Assembly (NCBI GenBank): GCA_947481355.1
Contig: CANKGM010000094.1
Location: 1-7,466, forward strand
From: Chitinophagaceae bacterium
Lineage (GTDB): Bacteria > Bacteroidota > Bacteroidia > Chitinophagales > Chitinophagaceae
Length of the DNA stretch: 7,466 nucleotides
Reading direction: 5' to 3'
Within the stretch, counting starts at the first letter, position 1, and every line of letters starts with the position of its first letter. A program made the translations under genes and the position numbers. The notes under the pieces are model-generated. The model saw only the letters and a program-made list of their open reading frames with translations, was not told the origin of the DNA and did no database searches. Below, piece by piece: positions 1 through 6,150 of this stretch.

Positions 1-93
1 AGCGAATAGCATTATGGCTATGACAAGTATATAGGGTAAGCCATATCTCAGCAGTAATACTTTAAAACTGGAAATAGATGAATTGTGCTTCAT
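1..93 (-). CDS. N-terminus of a membrane-anchored protein, partner of the upstream MBOAT (partial, runs off left edge)
   Basis: An ATG at 93-91 opens a frame that stays open for 31 codons to the window edge. It starts inside the 3' end of the MBOAT gene, in another frame, and overlaps it by 32 bases. The visible protein has a short polar start (MKHNSSISSFK), then a hydrophobic run from about residue 12 to 31 (VLLLRYGLPYILVIAIMLFA). This reads as a signal anchor or first transmembrane helix with a cytoplasmic N-terminus. Genes directly downstream of an AlgI-type MBOAT usually encode an SGNH/AlgX/AlgJ/DltD-type protein that receives the acyl group outside the inner membrane, so that is the likely identity by position. 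No catalytic residue is in view, and the overlap suggests translational coupling. The frame and hydrophobicity are seen directly; the function is inference only. Confidence 0.6.
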   Translation of the reverse strand, partial: MKHNSSISSFKVLLLRYGLPYILVIAIMLFA

Positions 94-1450
94 TTGTTTT
101 TCCAATTAAAATGATCAATAGTGTACCTACTATAAAAAAAAGCAATGCTTTTTTTCTGATTTTTCCAAAACGTACCCTGTCTATGAAGTATAATAAAATG
201 ATTGAAATAAAACATAGTAATAGATTAAGAGGGCTTAACAGAGCACTTAATTGTGTTATTCGACTATCAACGTTAAATGCTATTAATTTCCTTAACACAG
301 TATACGCAATTTCAAAACTTGGTGACCTAAAGAATACCCAAGCAATACTAACTATAACAAATACAAATAGTTGCTTGATGAATTTGTTATGAATTCTAAA
401 TCTACTGCTTTTAGTAATGTTCTCGAAAATTAAAAACGCGGCATGAATAAGACCCCAAAATACAAATGTCCATTTTGCCCCATGCCAAATTCCAGATAAA
501 AGAAAAACAATCAATAAATTTCGATTAGTTAGAAAGGACGACACCCTGCTTCCTCCAAGTGGAATAAAAACATAATCACGGAACCAAGACGATAATGATA
601 TATGCCATTTTTTCCAAAAATCCCTAAAGGTTGAAGCTGAGTATGGATTGTCGAAATTTTTCATCAGATTAATGCCTAAACATTTTGCTGTACCTATAGC
701 AATTGATGAGTATCCGGAAAAGTCACAATATATTTGAAATGAATAAAAGGTGATGGCAATGACAGTGGGCAAGAAGGTCATTGTTTGTAAATTATCATAA
801 TACGAATCTACATAATAGCCTAATCGATCAGCAATAACAATTTTCTTGATTAATCCTATAAGTATAAATACTAACCCTGTTTTCAAATTGGTATAGCTGA
901 AATTAATTTTTGCTTTAAACTGGTGAAGTATATTTTGGGGCCGCTCTATTGGTCCAGCAACAAGCTGTGGATAAAACATCACATATAATGCATATGTACC
1001 GAAATGATGTTCTGCTTTCTGATTTTTTCTGTATACTTCAATAGTGTAGCTCATTGCCTGAAACGTGTGAAATGAAAGACCAATTGGTAAGGCAATTTCT
1101 AATAGCGGTATTTGTACATGACTATTTGAGAAGCTCAAAAGTTGATTGATGTTATCTACTATAAAATTGGCATATTTGAACTCAATGAGCACACCAAGAT
1201 TGGCTATCAAACTAAGTATAAGTATTATTTTCCGTTTTGATTGATTCTCGCATTTTTCCAGTTCTATCCCTACCCAGTAATCAACCACAATCGTGAAACC
1301 TAGAATTAGGATATAAATAGGCTTAAAATACATGTAGAATAGACAGCTAGCCGATAGCAACAGCATCCATCTAAATCGATGAGGGAGCAAATAGTAGAAT
1401 GTTGTGACAACTACAAAAAACAATAAAAATTCTAATGAATTAAAAAGCAT
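62..1450 (-). CDS. MBOAT family O-acyltransferase, AlgI-like
   Basis: A complete 462-residue polytopic membrane protein of the usual AlgI length. Such enzymes move an acyl group, commonly acetyl, across the inner membrane for O-acylation of an exported polysaccharide. Family blocks appear in order: LPIGLSFHTFQ (121-131), FYPQLVAGPIERP (159-171), YCDFSGYSSIAIG (241-253), FWKKWHISLSSWFRDY (278-293) followed by IPLGG (296-300), and GIWHGAKWTFVFWG (320-333). His323 in the WHG block is the expected catalytic residue and His283 is the second conserved His; both are intact. The protein ends in FIYFQF, which resembles an acyl-shuttle hexapeptide. The start at 1450 begins the usual MLFNSLEFLLFF opening of this family, and AGGA lies a few bases upstream. 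The next gene overlaps its 3' end. It is divergent from a second MBOAT operon. The family call is firm, but substrate and polymer are unknown. Confidence 0.93.
   Translation of the reverse strand: MLFNSLEFLLFFVVVTTFYYLLPHRFRWMLLLSASCLFYMYFKPIYILILGFTIVVDYWVGIELEKCENQSKRKIILILSLIANLGVLIEFKYANFIVDNINQLLSFSNSHVQIPLLEIALPIGLSFHTFQAMSYTIEVYRKNQKAEHHFGTYALYVMFYPQLVAGPIERPQNILHQFKAKINFSYTNLKTGLVFILIGLIKKIVIADRLGYYVDSYYDNLQTMTFLPTVIAITFYSFQIYCDFSGYSSIAIGTAKCLGINLMKNFDNPYSASTFRDFWKKWHISLSSWFRDYVFIPLGGSRVSSFLTNRNLLIVFLLSGIWHGAKWTFVFWGLIHAAFLIFENITKSSRFRIHNKFIKQLFVFVIVSIAWVFFRSPSFEIAYTVLRKLIAFNVDSRITQLSALLSPLNLLLCFISIILLYFIDRVRFGKIRKKALLFFIVGTLLIILIGKTNEAQFIYFQF
65..82 (-). other. C-terminal acyl-shuttle-like hexapeptide of the minus-strand MBOAT
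   Basis: The last six codons before the stop read FIYFQF (residues 457-462, Tyr459). Work on the Dlt pathway described an extracytoplasmic C-terminal hexapeptide whose tyrosine takes the acyl group from the MBOAT and passes it to a second transferase. In dlt it sits on the microprotein DltX; in other systems it is fused to the MBOAT C-terminus. The match here is by position and residue pattern, from memory of that literature. Confidence 0.6.
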
Positions 1451-1481
1451 TATTCCTGATTAACGGGCTATTTATATCAAA

Positions 1482-1489
1482 CAAAAATA
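1482..1489 (-). promoter_or_regulatory. Possible -7 box for the minus-strand MBOAT gene
   Basis: Read on the minus strand, this is TATTTTTG, a full match to the Bacteroidota -7 consensus TAnnTTTG, 32 bases before the ATG at 1450. The matching -33 TTTG is not found at the usual spacing (around 1508-1515), so only half of a promoter is supported. Confidence 0.25.
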
Positions 1490-1891
1490 GTATTAAAATA
1501 GTCCTTTTCCTGAGGTATTTAGTAGGTAAATTTTATCATTTTATGGCGATCTAATTGTTATAGTGGTCTAATTCTTCATGCGGGTATTGTTTTCCTTTTA
1601 AGTGAGCTGAAATTAAGCTTGAGATTCTCTGATTTTTTTCTCGAATTGGTGTTTGTTTCCAAAATGCGGATGAATAAATGAGTTAAATCATCAATTCGTT
1701 TCAATTTTTTCTCACCAGCAAGTATTATTTGTATTTTAGTTTCACTTACTTGATTGTATTTCGATTAGCAAAAATCGAGATAAAAAAGGCTGGCAGAAAG
1801 CCTTGTAAATTATTGATTTTCTGATTATTAGGACTAGGGCAAAACAAATTTGTGCAATAAAAAGGTATGATTCTCGTTAATGTCTTACTAA

Positions 1892-1903
1892 TTAACATGT
1901 TAA
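1892..1903. promoter_or_regulatory. 12-bp perfect palindrome just upstream of the adenylation gene
   Basis: TTAACATGTTAA is a perfect inverted repeat ending 10 bases before the ATG at 1914. Its position would suit a dimeric regulator that controls the four-gene operon, but AT-rich intergenic DNA yields such palindromes by chance and no second copy was seen in the intergenic region. Confidence 0.2.
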
Positions 1904-1913
1904 AATTGAAATT

Positions 1914-3440
1914 ATGGATTTTCCAATAGCGGGTTATTTCAAGCAAATGGCTGAAAAAATGCCTAATCACCCTGCATTATTCTACAATGGGAGATATTTT
2001 AGTTATGGCGAATTGATGGTATTGGTTTCATCCATCCAGCAATCTATTGAAGCAAATGTTCCCGAAAAAGGATCAGTTATTGCAATCGCTGATGAGCTAA
2101 ATGAATTTACTTATGCAGGGATTTTAGCAATCTCTTTAAGTGGCAATGTTATCCTTCCTTTTAAGCCTGATATGGCACCAGAACGTATCCAATATATTTT
2201 CGATAAAACACAGCCATCTTGTGTATTATATTCTATCTATCAAGCTCCAGTTATAAATGACCAATTCCCCTTTTTGTCGAATTTTGGTCAGCTTGTTATG
2301 GATTATACTATTCAAACATTTAAGCCGTCAAATGTGCCCATGACATTTAATTTGACATATGCAGACATGGCTTATATTCTTTTCACTTCAGGAAGTACAG
2401 GGAAGCCTAAAGGTGTTCCTGTATCAAGGAAAAACGTTCATGATTTTCTTGACTATTATTTTGATAAGAATGGATACCACTTCACGCCAGAGGATCGATT
2501 TCTGCAAGTATTCGACTTTACATTTGACGTTTCCTATTTTTCTATGTTTGTGCCTCTATCAATAGGCTCTACACTATACGCATTGGATAATAAGCCAGGA
2601 AGAATGAAATTCTTGGAGATTATTCAAATGTTGCAAGACCACAAAATAACCGTAGTGAGCATGGTACCAACGATTTTGTTGTTTCTTAAGAAATACTTGA
2701 GCAAAATTTCACTTCCTGATTTAAAGTATAGCTTCTTCATCGGAGATATCTTATATCAAGATGCCACAGCTGTATGGAAGAATTGCCTGCCTAATGGCGA
2801 AGTGCATAATTTTTATGGCCCAACTGAAGTAACCATCAAGTGTACTCGATATATCTGGGATGAAAATCAATCTGAATTAGAAGCCGTGAATAATATAGTG
2901 CCTATCGGTACTGTATTTCCTGGAGTAGACTACCTTATAATTAATGAAGAGGGGACAGCTCTTGAAGTGGGCGAAACAGGTGAATTATGTTTTTATGGTA
3001 AACAGGTGATTGACGGTTATGTTGGGATGGAACACGAACAAATGTTCATCAATATTGAAATTGATGGTGTAAGCAGAAGATGCTATCGTACGGGGGATCT
3101 CTGTTCTATAAACTCATATGGCAACTTATTATTTCATGGTAGGAAAGACTTTCAATGTAAAATAAATGGATATCGTATTGAAATTCCTGAAATTGAAAAG
3201 GTATTATATGATATCGTGAAAAGTCCTGTTGCTATTGTTGCTAAGAAAAATGAAGTGGGACTCAACTACCTAGTAGGGTTTATTGAAGGTCAGTCAATTT
3301 CAGAGGAGCAATTGAAGTCGGAAATGCTTAGATTCCTACCTGAATACATGATACCTTCTAAATTGGTCTATCTGGATAAAATCCCACTAAATGGGAATCA
3401 GAAATTGGATAGAAAAGAATTATCATTATTAAATTACTAA
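1914..3440 (+). CDS. Amino-acid adenylating enzyme, DltA/NRPS A-domain-like (AMP-forming ligase)
   Basis: A 508-residue stand-alone ANL-superfamily enzyme of DltA length. It is expected to activate a carboxylic acid with ATP and load it on the carrier protein encoded next. Core motifs are complete: A3 LFTSGSTGKPKGVPVS (156-171), A4 FDFTFDVSYF (200-209), A5 NFYGPTEVT (299-307), A7 YRTGDL (391-396), A8 HGRKDFQCKINGYRIE (408-423) and A10 NGNQKLDRKEL (493-503), with Lys497 as the adenylation lysine. Asp205 in A4 aligns with the Asp that binds the substrate amino group in NRPS A domains and DltA, which favours an amino acid. Where DltA has FCGE, with a Cys linked to D-alanine choice, this protein has FIGD (Ile276), so D-alanine is not assured. 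The ATG at 1914 is the first after an in-frame stop at 1893. First gene of the operon, 14 bases before the carrier gene. Cytosolic; could be annotated dltA by similarity. Confidence 0.9.
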   Translation: MDFPIAGYFKQMAEKMPNHPALFYNGRYFSYGELMVLVSSIQQSIEANVPEKGSVIAIADELNEFTYAGILAISLSGNVILPFKPDMAPERIQYIFDKTQPSCVLYSIYQAPVINDQFPFLSNFGQLVMDYTIQTFKPSNVPMTFNLTYADMAYILFTSGSTGKPKGVPVSRKNVHDFLDYYFDKNGYHFTPEDRFLQVFDFTFDVSYFSMFVPLSIGSTLYALDNKPGRMKFLEIIQMLQDHKITVVSMVPTILLFLKKYLSKISLPDLKYSFFIGDILYQDATAVWKNCLPNGEVHNFYGPTEVTIKCTRYIWDENQSELEAVNNIVPIGTVFPGVDYLIINEEGTALEVGETGELCFYGKQVIDGYVGMEHEQMFINIEIDGVSRRCYRTGDLCSINSYGNLLFHGRKDFQCKINGYRIEIPEIEKVLYDIVKSPVAIVAKKNEVGLNYLVGFIEGQSISEEQLKSEMLRFLPEYMIPSKLVYLDKIPLNGNQKLDRKELSLLNY

Positions 3441-3454
3441 GTCAACACTATATC

Positions 3455-3700
3455 ATGAGAACAAGTGAACAAATCTTGGAAGAACTTCAGGGGATATTTA
3501 TAAAGGAATTTTCCGATTCAAGTATCGTTTTGAACGATCAGTCTACCGCAAAAGATATTGCTATGTGGGATTCGCTGACTCATATGGGTTTGATGGATAC
3601 CATTGAAAGGCATTTTGAAATCAGTTTTTCGTTGGATGAAATGATTTCATTTAAGAATGTAGGTGATCTGCGTACAGCGATAACAGCTAAACTGAAATAG
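3455..3700 (+). CDS. Stand-alone acyl/aminoacyl carrier protein (DltC-like role)
   Basis: A small 81-residue carrier protein. Ser40 in WDSLTHMGLM (38-47) is the expected 4'-phosphopantetheine attachment site; its codon is at 3572-3574. The helix after it (LMDTIERHFEISFSLDEM, about 46-63) has the acidic character of ACP recognition helix II. The C-terminal part (FKNVGDLRTAI) is the usual last helix of a PP-binding domain. It lies between the adenylating enzyme and an MBOAT, the position of DltC in dlt operons. It is inferred to carry the activated acid as a thioester to the cytoplasmic face of the MBOAT. It needs a phosphopantetheinyl transferase, which is not in this window. It resembles general ACPs as much as DltC, so the role rests on context. 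Confidence 0.93.
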   Translation: MRTSEQILEELQGIFIKEFSDSSIVLNDQSTAKDIAMWDSLTHMGLMDTIERHFEISFSLDEMISFKNVGDLRTAITAKLK

Positions 3701-3704
3701 CCAT

Positions 3705-5138
3705 ATGAATCCAGGGTCTCTGAACTATTTTTTTCTGTTGATCGGGACAATGATTGTTTTCTATTTGTTTAATGATAACAAATTGAAGCAATCTGTATTG
3801 TTACTGGCTAGTTTGTTTTTTCTTTCATTTTTCGGAATCATACCGGTTTTAACGTGTGTATTATTAAGCATACTGAATTTCTATTTTGCTCAGCATGCAT
3901 ATAAATCAGCTTATAACTTTCCTAAACTTGTAGCTATAAACACAATCAACATTTTTGCATTATTAGCATTTAGGTTTGTAAACGAGTTCGAAATTGGAGC
4001 ATTATTTTCTGCTCCTTTCATCGGTGAACAATTCGTTGCAGCGCTCGGCATTGGATTTTATTCACTTCAAAACATTGGATATCAAATTGATATTTATAAA
4101 AAAAGATATACTCCGGAAGTAAGTCTTTTGTCTTTTACCCTTTGTAATACATTCTTTACTCGTATATCTTCTGGACCAATTTTAAATATAAAGGCATTTA
4201 ATTCGAGTTTAAGTACTTTGCCAAGCAAATTGACAGAAGAAAATTTCACTGTTGGTCTACAGCGAATTCTCATTGGAGCTATTAAAAAACTTGTCATTGC
4301 AGAGCGGTTTTCATATTATATCAATTTATATTTTGATGGAATAGATCCTGGTGTAAAAACGGGTTATGATGTAGTTATAGCTTGTTTTTTATTTACCATT
4401 CAACTCTATTTTGATTTTTCGGGCTATATGGACATTGCTATCGGGTCAGCTCGTATGTTTGGTATTAATCTAAATGAAAACTTTAATATGCCACTTCGCT
4501 CTCAGTCTGTTTCTGAGTGGTGGAGAAGATGGCATATCACGTTAATCAATTGGTTTACTCAATACATATACTATCCAGTTGCATATAAATTTAGGTCAAA
4601 AAGAATGATGGCTACGGTATTTGCAATCATTTCAACGTTTGCTATAAGCGCAATTTGGCATGGATTTGGAGTTACTTATTTAATATGGGGAAGTCTTCAT
4701 ATAATGTATCTAATTATTGAAAATTTCTTAAAAAAGGATTTGCTTAAATTGAATGAAAAATTGACTTCATTTTATTATCAATTAATATTTACACCGTTAA
4801 CCTTTATACTAGTTTCTTTTTCAAATTTATTTTTTAGGTCTAATTCACTTGCTGACGCAAAACGATTATTATTAAAATTGATTGATTGGCGAAATTTCTT
4901 CCCTGATATATCGTTAAAATCTTGGATCTTGAATGGCGTTGATTGGAAAATGGAATTTATGGTCAGTATGCGATTAGGATTTTTATTCGCAATATTATAC
5001 TTGTTGTTTGAGGAAAAGCTTTCTTCACGATTGAATAAATCGAAATTTAGTATTCCCCTCATTTCTTTTCTAATTATATTTCTTATTGTTTTTGGAGTTT
5101 TTAATAGTGGCACCCGTTTCATTTATATGAATTTTTGA
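3705..5138 (+). CDS. MBOAT family acyltransferase (DltB/AlgI-like), second copy
   Basis: A complete 477-residue polytopic inner-membrane protein starting 4 bases after the carrier gene. It has LGIGFYSLQNIGYQIDIYKK (114-133), YFDFSGYMDIAIGSARMFGI (235-254), WWRRWHITLINWF (272-284, His277), AIWHGFGVTYLIWG (316-329, His319, the expected catalytic His) and FFRSNSLADA (376-385). The usual FYPQLVAGPI block is altered to FFTRISSGPI (150-159), and the segment after the first His has PVAYKF in place of IPLGG. It has diverged well away from the minus-strand MBOAT, so it is not a recent duplicate. The C-terminus FIYMNF resembles the acyl-shuttle motif. Inferred role: takes the acyl or aminoacyl group from the carrier protein and passes it to the outer side of the membrane. 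Membership is firm; the substrate is inferred from the neighbours. Confidence 0.93.
   Translation: MNPGSLNYFFLLIGTMIVFYLFNDNKLKQSVLLLASLFFLSFFGIIPVLTCVLLSILNFYFAQHAYKSAYNFPKLVAINTINIFALLAFRFVNEFEIGALFSAPFIGEQFVAALGIGFYSLQNIGYQIDIYKKRYTPEVSLLSFTLCNTFFTRISSGPILNIKAFNSSLSTLPSKLTEENFTVGLQRILIGAIKKLVIAERFSYYINLYFDGIDPGVKTGYDVVIACFLFTIQLYFDFSGYMDIAIGSARMFGINLNENFNMPLRSQSVSEWWRRWHITLINWFTQYIYYPVAYKFRSKRMMATVFAIISTFAISAIWHGFGVTYLIWGSLHIMYLIIENFLKKDLLKLNEKLTSFYYQLIFTPLTFILVSFSNLFFRSNSLADAKRLLLKLIDWRNFFPDISLKSWILNGVDWKMEFMVSMRLGFLFAILYLLFEEKLSSRLNKSKFSIPLISFLIIFLIVFGVFNSGTRFIYMNF
5118..5135 (+). other. C-terminal acyl-shuttle-like hexapeptide of the operon MBOAT
   Basis: The last six codons before the stop read FIYMNF (residues 472-477, Tyr474), close to the FIYFQF tail of the divergent MBOAT although the two proteins differ widely elsewhere. 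By analogy with the DltX/MBOAT shuttle mechanism, Tyr474 would hold the acyl group on its way to the downstream SGNH-like protein. No dltX-like microprotein gene is present between the operon genes, as expected if the motif is fused. Confidence 0.6.
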
Positions 5139-5142
5139 TTTT

Positions 5143-6093
5143 ATGTGGAAGAAATTTTTATTCACCATTTTAGTCTGCCTTCTTTTTTTATCTGCTGCTG
5201 AATTTGCTACAGATTATTATATGAAGCGATACCCTCGATTGAAAAGTAGTTATATTAGTCAAGTTAAACAGAATGCTGACATACTGGTACTAGGCGCTTG
5301 TGAAGCAGCAATGATGGTTGACCCTTCTTTATTAGACAGTTCAACCGGATTAAAAACATACAATCTAGGAGATCCTGGAGCCCGTTTTGCTGACAACTAT
5401 TTGGATTTATACCAATACTTAAAGTTTCAGAAAGCCCCCAAATATTTACTCTTGCAGGTTTCACCTGAATCATTTTACCCAATTGAAGATAAATTACTCA
5501 CTACATACAAGCATCAGGCTTTTTTATCAGATACTGTAGTGTTTAATGTAATCAAAGAATTAGATCCAGAATATGTCAAGTTTTCTTCTATCCCTTTTTT
5601 GAAGTATTCGTATTATAACATTTTCTCGATGTATAAAATATTTGGCTCAATTGGTTATTCACTTTTGAATAAGAAACATCCTGAGGATCGTGATGGGTTT
5701 ATTCCGCCACCTCTTTTTAATCTAGACACTTCGGCTCTTTCAGAATCAAATGTTATAACGTTAAATAGTTATACTTGGAATAATACAGAAGAGAAATATT
5801 TTAGGAAAATTATATCACTGTGCAAGAATAGAGGTATAAGTATCGTTTTTTATAAATTACCTTACTACCATAATTATTATAATGCTAATTTAGAATTGAA
5901 GAAATACGAGGAACGAATTCGACATATTGCTACTGAGAATAACTATCCTTACTTCACCTATGATACATCTCGATTTACTAATGATTCCAAAAATTATTAT
6001 AAGCTTGAAAATAATTTATTGAATCGAAATACTATCCCCGAATTTAATAAAATGCTGATTAGAGATTTAAAGGACAGTGTTTTTATACAATGA
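5143..6093 (+). CDS. Membrane-anchored SGNH-like protein in the DltD position, with altered catalytic residues
   Basis: A 316-residue protein starting 4 bases after the MBOAT gene and last in the operon. Residues 4-19 form one hydrophobic helix, placing the rest outside the inner membrane. The layout is that of a family common in Bacteroidota: a strand plus nucleophile loop (DILVLGACEAAMMVDP, 46-61), then TYNLGDPGARFADNYLDLYQYL (72-93), and a C-terminal block (ENNLLNRNTIPEF, 289-301). In active relatives the first block reads LGSSRA, with Ser as nucleophile, and the last resembles D-x-D-H-L-N-x-x-G. Here the nucleophile position is Cys53, the Asp position is Glu289 and the His position is Leu292. 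Its place suggests transfer of the MBOAT-exported group to an envelope polymer, as DltD does. The missing His argues for a non-catalytic partner or a changed mechanism. Fold family is likely; activity is uncertain. Confidence 0.85.
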   Translation: MWKKFLFTILVCLLFLSAAEFATDYYMKRYPRLKSSYISQVKQNADILVLGACEAAMMVDPSLLDSSTGLKTYNLGDPGARFADNYLDLYQYLKFQKAPKYLLLQVSPESFYPIEDKLLTTYKHQAFLSDTVVFNVIKELDPEYVKFSSIPFLKYSYYNIFSMYKIFGSIGYSLLNKKHPEDRDGFIPPPLFNLDTSALSESNVITLNSYTWNNTEEKYFRKIISLCKNRGISIVFYKLPYYHNYYNANLELKKYEERIRHIATENNYPYFTYDTSRFTNDSKNYYKLENNLLNRNTIPEFNKMLIRDLKDSVFIQ

Positions 6094-6150
6094 TAGAATA
6101 AGTTATTTAAACTTGTTTAAGCTTTGATACTTTGACTTTTACTTTATTTT

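Larger units (their letters stand above)
1451..1913. other. Non-coding divergent intergenic region (463 bases)
   Basis: This AT-rich stretch separates two divergently transcribed acyltransferase gene sets and should hold both promoters. I see no ORF with coding character: the plus-strand ATGs near 1544, 1578 and 1664 run into stops within about 10 codons. The reverse frame at 1970-1746 has no family resemblance and overlaps the adenylation gene. No RNA gene or strong hairpin is evident. A -7-type promoter box, a 12-bp palindrome and a possible 20-codon leader ORF are described separately. TCTAATT occurs twice (1550-1556 and 1567-1573), 17 bases apart, which is close to chance expectation in such DNA. 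Confidence 0.7.

Noticed and set aside
78..392. Plus-strand 104-codon frame inside the left MBOAT.
   Set aside because: It is antisense to a clearly conserved membrane enzyme with all family motifs; the frame is a shadow. The other antisense frames inside the operon were rejected on the same ground.
1849..1873. TTTG (1849-1852) and TATGATTC (1866-1873) as the promoter of the adenylation gene.
   Set aside because: The spacing is 13 bases instead of about 19-21 and the -7 box matches TAnnTTTG poorly.
1746..1970. Minus-strand 74-codon frame across the intergenic region.
   Set aside because: It overlaps the firm adenylation gene start, has no recognisable domain, and its composition looks like translated AT-rich non-coding DNA.
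1914..3700. A nonribosomal peptide synthetase or siderophore cluster.
   Set aside because: There is only one stand-alone A domain and one carrier protein, with no condensation or thioesterase domain, and they are joined to an MBOAT and an SGNH-like gene, which fits envelope acylation better.
6094..6150. Bidirectional terminator between the convergent genes.
   Set aside because: AAGTT-ATTTA-AACTT (6100-6114) and an overlapping TTAAA/TTTAA pairing give only short AT-only stems, and no T-run follows directly. Termination is expected here but no convincing hairpin is seen.
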